Source: Algoriphagus mannitolivorans DSM 15301 (GTDB lineage Bacteria > Bacteroidota > Bacteroidia > Cytophagales > Cyclobacteriaceae). From it: DNA of 64,000 bases. Positions 1 to 7,858 of this stretch are shown piece after piece (positions within the stretch are counted from its first letter, which is position 1; each line of letters opens with the position of its first letter). The translations under genes and the position numbers were made by a program. The notes beneath the pieces are model-generated. The model worked only from the letters and a program-made list of their open reading frames with translations, was not told the origin of the DNA and ran no database searches. The stretch lies in contig NZ_AUBV01000015.1 of assembly GCF_000429425.1 (NCBI RefSeq), positions 1 through 64,000 on the forward strand. Direction: 5' to 3'.

Positions 1-1874
1 CCTGCCAGCGTTTCTCCTTCCACGCCTAGGGCGGTGCCTGTCGCTCCGTGAGCTGCCGCATCGTACACGCCGGTGTAACCCGTGACGGTGATGTCCGCAT
101 CCGCTTTGGTTATTTCAAAAGCCAATGGCACCGATACCGCCCCGTTATAATTCGCATCTGAGGCCAATGTTGCAGTCACTTCATAATTTCCTGCATTGGT
201 AGGTTTAGTGGCGCTTGCAGGATAAGAAGTTCCTGAAACGCCCACATAACTAAAAGTCACCGCTCCGGTAGATCCTGACTTGGTCACCGCATCAGGTCCC
301 TGTGGATTGCCATTATAGGTAAACGGTCCCGCTGAATTTACACTAATAGATGAATTTGCTTTATCAACTGTCAAAGTACCAGTAGCAGTTGCTGGAGTTC
401 CTCCATCACTCAGTGAAACTGTAAAACTGTACGTTCCTGCAGGGACATTTGAAGCAACATTGAGAGTTAATGTAGCTCCTGGGAATGAATTACCTCCTGT
501 TGAAGTAAATGTCGCGGAAGGTGTAAAGCCTCCAGATGTAACACCTGTCGGCAAATCAGAAACACTATAAGTCCCATTTACCGTACCATTACTACCTCTT
601 ACTGAAGATATGGCATAAGTAGGTGCACTTGCAGTACCATAAACGGATATGCCTGATTGAGCACCAACTGAAACAGTTCCTACAGAACCTGCACTACCAG
701 TTACATCAAAAGAATTGCTAGTGCCCGAAACACCACTTTTAGTGGCGGTAATTGTTGCTCCTAAAAATGCAGGATTTATTGTTACACTATGTGAGGCTAA
801 AATCCCATTGGAAAAATTTGACGTATTACCTGATCCAGAAGTAAGTGTCGCATTAGAGGAAATTGCAACATTATTTCCTCCTCCACTAAATCCAGTAACA
901 GTGTGATTAAATTGATCTCTTGCCGTTACCTTTACACTAAAGGCAGTACCTGCAATTTGGTTAGGAATATTTCCACCTACAGATGATTCCACAAGGAAAT
1001 TACTTACAGCACCTGCAACCTGATTTAAAGAGACTATATTCTGGGGCGAGCTTAAATTCTCTAGTGTCCCTGTGAAACTTAGTACTATTGAGCCACTATT
1101 TGGCAATAAGTTACCATTAGTAGACCTAATCTCTACTCCACTAATAGTAATTTGGTCATTTGTATTTGATACGGAAGTACCAGAACTAGTAACCGAAACC
1201 GAAATGGTTATTGTAGAAGCAGTTGAGCTTAGGACTGAAACAGAAGCAATATCCCGAGTTCCAGAATTTGGCGTATAAGAAACTCCTACACCAGAAGTTT
1301 TGAATTCCCATCCACTAGGTGCCGATAAAACAATTTGACTAAAACTAGTAGTAAAATCATTTTTCCCTTGAGTACCATTCGCTTCTCGTACAATAACATT
1401 CCCAATGGCTGTAAATGCTGGTGAAGCCGCATTAGCAGCTTTATCTACCGATACGTCCATTGAAATTGGAACACTAGCATTTCCATTTACGACAAGTGAA
1501 GCATCATCCGTAAACTCCGTCACTGCCGTTCTCCCAGAGCTTTCACCTGTAGCCGTCAGTACAAAATGAACTCCTAGGTGATTTTCCTTAATCAAAAATC
1601 CATCATATCGGATATTGCCATTCGCGTCTGCAATGGCAAAATTATCATGGGAATTGGAACAGGTTTCGGGTTTGGGGGTTTCTTCGAAATGAAAATCCAC
1701 CCGTTCTCCGGGTTCCCAACCTGTACCTGTGATAATTACATATTCACCCGGAGCATAATCATCCTTATCCGTGGTGACCGTGGCTTGCCCCAGAGCTACG
1801 CTCCATCCTCCTATTAGCAGAAGAAGCGTTCCAAAGAACAGGGACTGAATCGATTTGAGTAAAAGCTTTCCCAT
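1..1874 (-). CDS. Secreted MBG/Ig-like repeat protein, partial (C-terminus beyond left edge)
   Basis: The minus strand is open without a stop from an ATG at 1872-1874 to the window edge, about 624 residues. Residues 1-30 form a signal peptide ending in ALGQ. The next ~85 residues (YAPGEYVIITGTGW, HFEETPKPE, IKENHLGVHFVLTATG) match an N-terminal module I recognise from large Bacteroidota surface proteins. Ser/Thr/Gly/Asn-rich beta-sandwich sequence follows (to about residue 480), then an MBG-type repeat (FTYNGNPQGP, TNAGNYEVTATLASDANYNG) and the beginning of a second type (ITVTGYTGVYDAAAHG). Proteins of this build usually end in a type IX secretion C-terminal domain, which would lie outside the window. 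Base composition changes inside the gene: the repeat part at 1-360 is visibly GC-richer than 360-1560. Likely a secreted adhesin or surface protein; exact function unknown. Confidence 0.85.
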   Translation of the reverse strand, partial: MGKLLLKSIQSLFFGTLLLLIGGWSVALGQATVTTDKDDYAPGEYVIITGTGWEPGERVDFHFEETPKPETCSNSHDNFAIADANGNIRYDGFLIKENHLGVHFVLTATGESSGRTAVTEFTDDASLVVNGNASVPISMDVSVDKAANAASPAFTAIGNVIVREANGTQGKNDFTTSFSQIVLSAPSGWEFKTSGVGVSYTPNSGTRDIASVSVLSSTASTITISVSVTSSGTSVSNTNDQITISGVEIRSTNGNLLPNSGSIVLSFTGTLENLSSPQNIVSLNQVAGAVSNFLVESSVGGNIPNQIAGTAFSVKVTARDQFNHTVTGFSGGGNNVAISSNATLTSGSGNTSNFSNGILASHSVTINPAFLGATITATKSGVSGTSNSFDVTGSAGSVGTVSVGAQSGISVYGTASAPTYAISSVRGSNGTVNGTYSVSDLPTGVTSGGFTPSATFTSTGGNSFPGATLTLNVASNVPAGTYSFTVSLSDGGTPATATGTLTVDKANSSISVNSAGPFTYNGNPQGPDAVTKSGSTGAVTFSYVGVSGTSYPASATKPTNAGNYEVTATLASDANYNGAVSVPLAFEITKADADITVTGYTGVYDAAAHGATGTALGVEGETLA

Positions 1875-2170
1875 ATAAATGGCATTTTTGGTTTGGTGAT
1901 AAATGCCCCATTGCCTATTACACCGCCTATTTCTCTAAAAATCAAGGCCAAAGGGATTCAAAAGTTAGAAAAAGAATTCAAATAAAAAATAGGCCTTATG
2001 TATTTTTTATACTTTTTTCTGCTTTTTAAACCATGTTTTATGTTTTTTACACGAGCGGCAACCCAAAAACCTATTTCATAACGAACCAGAAACCGCTTTT
2101 TTTGACCCTAACACCCTAATCGTTTTATTATCAATAGATTGGATCAAAAATATTTCTTTACCTTAGAAGA
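1875..2170. other. Non-coding stretch between divergent genes
   Basis: About 296 bases of AT-rich sequence separate the divergent starts at 1874 (minus) and 2171 (plus), so it must carry both promoters. I do not find a full TTTG-N19-21-TAnnTTTG promoter on either strand and no RNA gene or repeat. Runs of T with TATG and TTTTTATAC words at 1985-2050 are the most AT-rich part. Confidence 0.4.
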
Positions 2171-2764
2171 ATGCACCGAATTTTAGGTTTCTCGCTTCTA
2201 CTTTTCCTTTTCCTAGGGTCCTTTAGCTTTGCTCAAGTGGACCAAAAATTTCTAATGCAGTCCACTCAATCCTATCTCAATGCCACCCAAGCCAAGGATT
2301 GGAAGTCAGTCTTGGAGATGATGAATCCTAAAATTTTCAACTATGCCCCCAAAGCCATGTTGGAACAGATGTACAAACAGATGGAAAATGATTCAGGCAT
2401 GAGGTTCAACTATTCCGAAATTGAAATTCTTCGAATTAAAACTGAATTTATCCTAGCTGACACCAGCTATATCCCCGTGGATTATTCCATGACGATCCAA
2501 GTCCATGTCAATCCAAAACTTTACAAAAACCCTGATGACATCAGATTACTGCACCAAGGTTTTGAAAAAACCTATGCTGGCCAGGAAGTGGTTTTTGATC
2601 CAGTGAATTCCAGATTTTCCATTGATCTAAAAAATACATTGATCGCCTCCTCCGCCCAAAACTCACAGCTTTGGTACTTCAGTGAATACAAAGCCAATGA
2701 TCCACTTTTGAGCTATATTTTGCCTATTGAAGTCATGAATCGGCTTTTGGCAGGCTGGAATTAA
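2171..2764 (+). CDS. Secreted protein of unknown function (197 aa)
   Basis: Residues 1-21 are a clear signal peptide (hydrophobic LLLFLFLG core, cut after SFA). The mature part begins with a helical segment (QSTQSYLNATQAKDWKSVL, MMNPKIF) that resembles the start of NTF2/SnoaL-like folds, followed by alternating beta-type sequence, but I see no catalytic motif and do not recognise the family. No lipobox, so periplasmic or secreted. It stands alone: 68 bases separate it from the next gene. Start chosen as the ATG that opens the signal peptide. Confidence 0.75.
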   Translation: MHRILGFSLLLFLFLGSFSFAQVDQKFLMQSTQSYLNATQAKDWKSVLEMMNPKIFNYAPKAMLEQMYKQMENDSGMRFNYSEIEILRIKTEFILADTSYIPVDYSMTIQVHVNPKLYKNPDDIRLLHQGFEKTYAGQEVVFDPVNSRFSIDLKNTLIASSAQNSQLWYFSEYKANDPLLSYILPIEVMNRLLAGWN

Positions 2765-2832
2765 ATTAAATTTTTCTTTCATTATTTCCGAAAAATCGAA
2801 AAATTGGGGATTAACCAAAATGTATAATCACC

Positions 2833-3324
2833 ATGTTAGATCAGTTATTAAGTATGGCCGATGGGCCTTTGAAAGATATTTTGTCAAGTTCAGGTTTGGA
2901 TGAAGGACCGAATACCACCTCAGCGATCAAAGAATCTTTGACCTCCGTTTTGCAGCAAAAAGCCCAATCCGGCGATTTTTCAGCCATTAAAGAAATGTTT
3001 TCAGGAGCAGACACTCCCTCTTCCAGCTCGGCAATTTCATCCCTTGCCGGGGATCTTTCCGGAGGATTGATGGAACGACTGGGAATTTCTAAGGAAAAGG
3101 CCATGTCAATTGGCATTGCCGTTTTGCCGATGTTGATGAATTTGTTTAACAAAAAAGTAAACGATGCTCCGATGAGCAACAGCAGCATCGGGGACACCAT
3201 CGGGGATCTTCTTAGTGGTAAAGGTTCCAGTTCTGCCACCGACCTACTGGGGAGTCTGATGGGAGGAAATGGAGGCTCGGGCCTCGGTGGATTGATGGAT
3301 TTAGGAAAAGGACTTTTTAAATAA
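2833..3324 (+). CDS. DUF937-like protein (163 aa)
   Basis: A small protein rich in Gly, Ser and Met. Residues 1-60 contain short amphipathic helices; residues ~70-100 hold LSGGLMERLGISKEKAMSIG and a hydrophobic AVLPMLMNLF stretch; the tail is a low-complexity GGNGGSGLGGLMDLGKG segment. This is the build of the DUF937/YidB-like group, found in many bacteria, whose role is not known. No signal peptide, so probably cytoplasmic. A hairpin terminator follows at 3349. A long antisense open frame over this gene is a composition shadow. Confidence 0.7.
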   Translation: MLDQLLSMADGPLKDILSSSGLDEGPNTTSAIKESLTSVLQQKAQSGDFSAIKEMFSGADTPSSSSAISSLAGDLSGGLMERLGISKEKAMSIGIAVLPMLMNLFNKKVNDAPMSNSSIGDTIGDLLSGKGSSSATDLLGSLMGGNGGSGLGGLMDLGKGLFK

Positions 3325-3348
3325 AGAAACCATTCTTCCCAAGATAAT

Positions 3349-3371
3349 AGCCGGTATATTCCGGCTTTTTC
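3349..3371 (+). terminator. Rho-independent terminator after DUF937-like gene
   Basis: AGCCGG (3349-3354), 6-base loop, CCGGCT (3361-3366), then five Ts. It lies 25 bases after the stop codon. Confidence 0.7.
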
Positions 3372-3441
3372 TATGGGCAATACTTTGCCTTTAGTATCTT
3401 TCAAATCAAAATTTGAACCCAACCCAAGCCAAAACATTTTC

Positions 3442-4542
3442 ATGTCTTACCTAGATCATATTTCCTCTCCCACACTTTTAATTGACGAAAAAATCACCCG
3501 GGCCAACATTAAGCGAATGGCGGAAAAGGCCAAGAAGCACGGAAAGGAATTGGTTCCTCATTGGAAAACAGCTCAATCCCATGAAATCGGAAATTGGGCC
3601 AAAGAATATGGCATCAAACAAATCACTGTCTCTTCCATCAAAATGGCCGCCTATCTGTGTGGACAGGGTTGGGAAAATATACACATTGCCTTTCCTTTCA
3701 ATATCCGGGAAACGTCCAAACTGAATGAGCTGGCCAAAGACCAATCTCTATCCGTTCAAATCGTCAATCCTGTAACGGCGAAAACTTTGGCATCCAAACT
3801 GACAAATCCGGTCGGCTTCTTTATTGAAATCGACGCGGGCTATGGTCGAACTGGGGTCAATGTTTCGGATTTTGGCACTATTGAGGAAATCATGCGGATT
3901 TCCAAGACTTCCGATAAGCTGACTTTCAAAGGCTTTTACCTTCATCCTGGTCATACTTATTACATGCCCAACAAGGATGAAATCTATGACCAAAGCCGAA
4001 AAGCCCTTCAAATGCTGAAGCTGAAATACCAAACTGAATTCCCCAAGCTAGCAACCCGCATCGGAGATACGCCCGGCTGTGCTGTCATGGATGAATTCGG
4101 AGATGTGGATCAATTAGGGCCGGGTAACTTCGTTTTTTTTGATCTGATGCAGGCTGAATTAGGAAGCTGCTCCAAAGAGGATATTGCTGTCTGTTTGGCT
4201 GTCCCGGTTGTAGATATCCAAAAAGAACGAAAGGAGATATTGGTACATGGCGGTGGAGTACATCTGGCCAAGGATGTTTTGGTGGATGCTCAGGGAAATA
4301 AAAATTTTGGAGAGGTGGTAGCTCTCCATGAAAACGGCTGGTCGATTTTACCCGAACGCTCGTATTTGAAAAGCATTTCCCAAGAACACGGAGTGATCAA
4401 AGCTTCTGATTCGCTTATTAATTCTGTTCAAATCGGGGATCTTTTGGGGATTCTTCCCATTCACTCCTGCATGACCGCGGATTGTATGGGAGCTTACCTG
4501 AGCTTGGATGGAAAATGGATTGATCATGCTGAGGGGAAATGA
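3442..4542 (+). CDS. D-threonine aldolase / D-serine dehydratase-like PLP enzyme
   Basis: 366 residues, the usual size of the fold-type III (alanine-racemase barrel) D-threonine aldolase / D-serine dehydratase group. Lys42 in PHWKTAQ is the expected PLP lysine; the barrel continues with IEIDAGYGRTGV and YLHPGHTYY; the C-terminal His341-Ser-Cys343 pair (HSCMTADC) corresponds to the metal-binding His and Cys of this group, which use a divalent metal beside PLP. The enzyme acts on a D-hydroxy amino acid, either splitting D-threonine-type substrates to glycine plus aldehyde or deaminating D-serine; sequence alone does not decide. The ATG at 3442 is chosen over an upstream in-frame ATG at 3373 that lies just past the preceding terminator and would add 23 non-homologous residues. 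Cytoplasmic. Confidence 0.85.
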   Translation: MSYLDHISSPTLLIDEKITRANIKRMAEKAKKHGKELVPHWKTAQSHEIGNWAKEYGIKQITVSSIKMAAYLCGQGWENIHIAFPFNIRETSKLNELAKDQSLSVQIVNPVTAKTLASKLTNPVGFFIEIDAGYGRTGVNVSDFGTIEEIMRISKTSDKLTFKGFYLHPGHTYYMPNKDEIYDQSRKALQMLKLKYQTEFPKLATRIGDTPGCAVMDEFGDVDQLGPGNFVFFDLMQAELGSCSKEDIAVCLAVPVVDIQKERKEILVHGGGVHLAKDVLVDAQGNKNFGEVVALHENGWSILPERSYLKSISQEHGVIKASDSLINSVQIGDLLGILPIHSCMTADCMGAYLSLDGKWIDHAEGK

Positions 4543-4617
4543 CCTTTGGTGAAGGCAGAGGGCTTTCGAAAATATTGATCTGCCCTTCTTGTTTTCCTTT
4601 TGCAATTCCTACAACTT

Positions 4618-4648
4618 AAGCCTTGAAAACCCTTCAAGGCTTTTTTTA
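4618..4648 (+). terminator. Rho-independent terminator after the PLP enzyme gene
   Basis: Stem AGCCTTGAA / TTCAAGGCT with a short AACCC-type loop, followed by a run of seven Ts. It overlaps an upstream in-frame ATG (4623) of the next gene, which argues against that start. Confidence 0.8.
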
Positions 4649-4655
4649 CCCAAAT

Positions 4656-6038
4656 ATGAAAAAACTACCCTTCCTCCTGCTTTCGCTTCTGGCTATTGCC
4701 TGCTCCAAACCAAAAGAACAATTTGAACTTTGGCTAACAGATCCTAAAGCAGGAATCCTTTTCCAAAAGGTTCTGGATTATGATATTTCAGAATCCCCAA
4801 CTCAAAGCATCCTAGTCGATCCCGAAACCTCCTTTCAATCTATCGATGGATTTGGTTACACTTTGAGTCAGGGATCTGCCAAGCATTTATTATCCATGGA
4901 AGATTCTGCCAGAAGTTCTATCCTGGAAGAGCTTTTCGGAAAAAAGGGAAATGCCATCGGTGTGTCCTATCTGAGGCTTTCAGTTGCCGCCTCTGACTTG
5001 AATGAATTCCCATTTTCGTACAATGATCTGGAAGATTCTCTGGCTACAGATCCAGAGTTGGAACATTTTAGTCTGAGTTACGACACCTTGGATGTCATCC
5101 CGGTCTTGAAGGAAATTTTAAAGATTAATCCAGATCTTCAGTTGATGGCTTCCCCATGGTCTCCTCCGGCTTGGATGAAAGACAATAAGGATACTCGGGG
5201 AGGATCACTTCTGGAGGAGTTTGAGCCTGCCTATGCAAAGTATTTGGTCAAGTATATTCAGGCGATGCAAAAGGAAGGAATCAGGATTCATGCATTGACT
5301 ATTCAAAATGAGCCTTTACATCCCGGCAACAATCCTTCCCTACTTATGCTTCCTGAGCAACAGGCTCGTTTTATCGGGCAGCATTTAGGCCCAGCATTTC
5401 AGGAAGCTGGAATATCCACCAAAATCATTGTTTACGACCACAATGCAGACAGACCGGATTATCCGATTGCGGTCTTGAGCGATTCTTTGGCCAATCCATT
5501 TATCGATGGATCAGCTTTCCATTTATATGGAGGGAAAATCGAAGCCTTAAGCGATGTGCATCAGGCCTTTCCGGATAAAAACATCTACTTCACCGAACAG
5601 TGGGTAGGAGCTCCGGGAGACCTAGCTGGAGATTTGGCTTGGCATACTAAAAACCTGATTATCGGAGGAACTCGAAATTGGGCCAGAACCGTCTTGGAAT
5701 GGAACCTAAGCTCTAACCCTAGCCTTACCCCACATACCGATCGCGGAGGTTGCGATAGATGTTTGGGAGCGATTACCATTGACGGAAATGAGGTGACCAG
5801 AAATTCAGCTTATTACATTATTGCCCAAGCCAGCAAGTTTGTGGAGCCCGGTTCGGTGAGAATTGATTCCAATGAACTGGATGGCTTATCCCATGTGGCC
5901 TTTCAAAGACCTGACCGGAAAAAAGTGTTGATCGTCTTGAATGACTCCAAGGAAAAACAAGTCTTTGAGATCAAGGAAAAGGAGAAAGTAATTTTGGCTG
6001 AATTGAATCCCGGTGCTGTGGGAACTTGGGTTTGGTAA
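4656..6038 (+). CDS. Glycoside hydrolase family 30 lipoprotein
   Basis: 460 residues beginning with a lipoprotein signal (MKKLPFLLLSLLAIAC), so anchored in a membrane, likely facing the periplasm or cell surface. The catalytic domain is GH30 (glucosylceramidase/beta-1,6-glucanase group): IDGFGYTLSQGS near the start, SPWSPPAWMK, acid/base Glu219 in IQNEPLHPG, nucleophile Glu314 in YFTEQWVG, and a C-terminal beta domain with YYIIAQASKFVEPGS. Known members hydrolyse beta-glucosyl, beta-1,6-glucan or related linkages; substrate here is not readable. The start at 4656 gives a perfect lipobox; the ATG at 4623 lies inside the terminator hairpin. The gene is not in a visible polysaccharide-utilisation cluster. 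Confidence 0.9.
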   Translation: MKKLPFLLLSLLAIACSKPKEQFELWLTDPKAGILFQKVLDYDISESPTQSILVDPETSFQSIDGFGYTLSQGSAKHLLSMEDSARSSILEELFGKKGNAIGVSYLRLSVAASDLNEFPFSYNDLEDSLATDPELEHFSLSYDTLDVIPVLKEILKINPDLQLMASPWSPPAWMKDNKDTRGGSLLEEFEPAYAKYLVKYIQAMQKEGIRIHALTIQNEPLHPGNNPSLLMLPEQQARFIGQHLGPAFQEAGISTKIIVYDHNADRPDYPIAVLSDSLANPFIDGSAFHLYGGKIEALSDVHQAFPDKNIYFTEQWVGAPGDLAGDLAWHTKNLIIGGTRNWARTVLEWNLSSNPSLTPHTDRGGCDRCLGAITIDGNEVTRNSAYYIIAQASKFVEPGSVRIDSNELDGLSHVAFQRPDRKKVLIVLNDSKEKQVFEIKEKEKVILAELNPGAVGTWVW

Positions 6039-6148
6039 AGAATTTAAGATTTACGAGGCTGAATAATCTATTATTGTGCTGTTCAGGATTAAGCTTTTTG
6101 GCAATCCTTATCCGACAACCCATACCCCTCTTTAGCCATAGGTCACCC

Positions 6149-6187
6149 GACAACCGAAAACAGACAACCGAAAACAGACAACCGACA
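6149..6187. repeat. Heptad-based tandem repeat (GACAACC-GAAAACA)
   Basis: The 14-bp unit GACAACCGAAAACA occurs at 6149-6162 and 6163-6176 without a change, followed by GACAACCGACA to 6187. Each unit is two related heptamers. It sits in the 203-base convergent gap between the GH30 gene and the minus-strand gene ending at 6242. No coding frame is supported here. Confidence 0.85.
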
Positions 6188-6241
6188 TCAGCCACCTTCT
6201 TCAACCTATTTTCGGTTCCTAAATATTACAACCCCAGAAAT

Positions 6242-7858
6242 TCAAAAATCCAGCTTGGGTTCAAGCCAAAGCATTCCTAAACTCAATAACATCCCTGCAA
6301 GCCAGATCCACGGAGAAATGGTTTGCTGGGATTCTTTTTGGGGGGAATTGAGAGAAGAAGTAGCGTCCTCCATCTCCCGGACATACTCCGAACTGAAAAG
6401 GGTTGGAAATTCATCGGCCGAATACGCATAAATATCCAAATCATACCCCACTTGAATCCATCCAGAGTCTTTGAAAGGAATCTTTCCTTTTGCTAAAAAA
6501 AGATTCACTGGATTTGAATTCAGAAAAAGGGTATCGCCAAGTAAGATCAATTCTGAAGGCAAACTGTCTTGTTGATATAATTCCAATTCTTGACCTATTT
6601 CTGCCAAAACAGGAGCTTCAAATCTCCAGCTTTTCTCTTCTTCTGGTTCCAATTGACTGATTACTTCACTCCAGAGTTTTTCATAGGCCAATTCATTTCC
6701 CTGAAGAAAAAGCGGAAAGGAAGTTTCTACCAAGGCGATCGCAATGGGATTACCAAAAGGGAACTGAATTGCCCAGGAATCCTGGAGCAGTATTTTTTGA
6801 GCAGGTTTTTCGAGAAAAGAATAAGGCAAAGCCTCTGCACCATTTTCCAAAACCCTGCTGCTTTCTTGGCTGGTTTTCTCCAGTTCGAAATCAGTCCCAT
6901 AAAGACGATTGACCAACTGAATTGTCTCAGGGGCATTGGACAAATTCCAAACGACCAAGGCTACCTCGGAATTTTTCACCAGATTCTGAACATCTTTTCT
7001 TCCCAATTGTCCTGCTTCTAAAAAAATCACCTGAAGTGAATCCGAGGACTCGGCACTTTGAAGTTGGGTGTCACGGGAAACTTGGATTTCCTCTGTCACC
7101 TTTTCCCCCTTATTCTTAAGCCATTGACTTAGATTTCTCAATTCCGGATTCGGAAATCCAGAAATGAAATGATATTTCTTGGGTTTTGACGGACCCACGT
7201 AAAACCGCAACCAAGCCAGGGTATCAGAATCCATGATCAATGGAAATTCTATTCTTCCTAAGCCAGCCACTTGAAATTCCATTTTTCCGGTATTCCAGCC
7301 TTGTGATAGGGTAGTTTCGGTTTCGTCAATTCCTTCAATTGCTAGGCTTTTTTGAGAACTTTCAGAAAACACTTTATAGCTTAATCGCTGCATTTCTCCT
7401 TTTCTGAGAAATCCTTTCCAAGAAACCTCCGAAAGCATTCCATTCCTTTCGGGCAAAATCCAGGTGAATTCCGTCCCTTTTAATGGATATAACTCCTCCC
7501 TTTCAAATTGATCACCCAGTAGATAAACCTTTTCTGAACCTTGGTCAAAGTCTTTTAGGGCAACCGCTTTTCGAAGTTGAAGGCTATCCTTCCAGAAGTT
7601 CAGTTCGTCTCTCTCCACTCCGCTTCCATACACCAATATTCCCTCCTCCGTCCCAGTGCTAGAGCGTGCAGGCCTTAACACGGCCATGGAAAATGCCAAT
7701 AAAAACAAGAGGGAAAGGATAATCCGAACGGCAATTCTTTTGAAAGACTTCCCTCTTTTCCATTGGAAGAAAATAGGAAATCCAGCAGCCAAAGTCAGCA
7801 AGAATAAGATCCCGGTAAAAAAGGGCCAAGAGACTAAAGGTTGGAAGAATAGGTTCAT
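6242..7858 (-). CDS. Membrane protein closing the MoxR/BatA operon (538 aa, unnamed)
   Basis: Two hydrophobic segments at the N-terminus (about 10-27 and 38-60), a large hydrophilic beta-rich domain of some 430 residues, and one C-terminal membrane segment (WIWLAGMLLSLGMLWLEP). This is the topology of BatA/BatB-type proteins, yet there is no vWA MIDAS motif (DxSxS). It is the last gene of the operon and overlaps the preceding DUF4175-like gene by four bases. I do not recognise a named domain. Probable role: partner membrane subunit of the MoxR-DUF58-BatA assembly, with the big domain outside the cytoplasm. That is inference from place and topology. Confidence 0.75.
   Translation of the reverse strand: MNLFFQPLVSWPFFTGILFLLTLAAGFPIFFQWKRGKSFKRIAVRIILSLLFLLAFSMAVLRPARSSTGTEEGILVYGSGVERDELNFWKDSLQLRKAVALKDFDQGSEKVYLLGDQFEREELYPLKGTEFTWILPERNGMLSEVSWKGFLRKGEMQRLSYKVFSESSQKSLAIEGIDETETTLSQGWNTGKMEFQVAGLGRIEFPLIMDSDTLAWLRFYVGPSKPKKYHFISGFPNPELRNLSQWLKNKGEKVTEEIQVSRDTQLQSAESSDSLQVIFLEAGQLGRKDVQNLVKNSEVALVVWNLSNAPETIQLVNRLYGTDFELEKTSQESSRVLENGAEALPYSFLEKPAQKILLQDSWAIQFPFGNPIAIALVETSFPLFLQGNELAYEKLWSEVISQLEPEEEKSWRFEAPVLAEIGQELELYQQDSLPSELILLGDTLFLNSNPVNLFLAKGKIPFKDSGWIQVGYDLDIYAYSADEFPTLFSSEYVREMEDATSSLNSPQKESQQTISPWIWLAGMLLSLGMLWLEPKLDF

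Noticed and set aside
2841..3443. 200-residue minus-strand frame over the DUF937-like gene
   Set aside because: Antisense shadow of a Ser/Gly-rich gene, no homologous pattern, crosses a terminator.
6026..6280. 84-residue frame in the gap after the GH30 gene
   Set aside because: It is made of repeat sequence and starts inside the GH30 end; not a protein.
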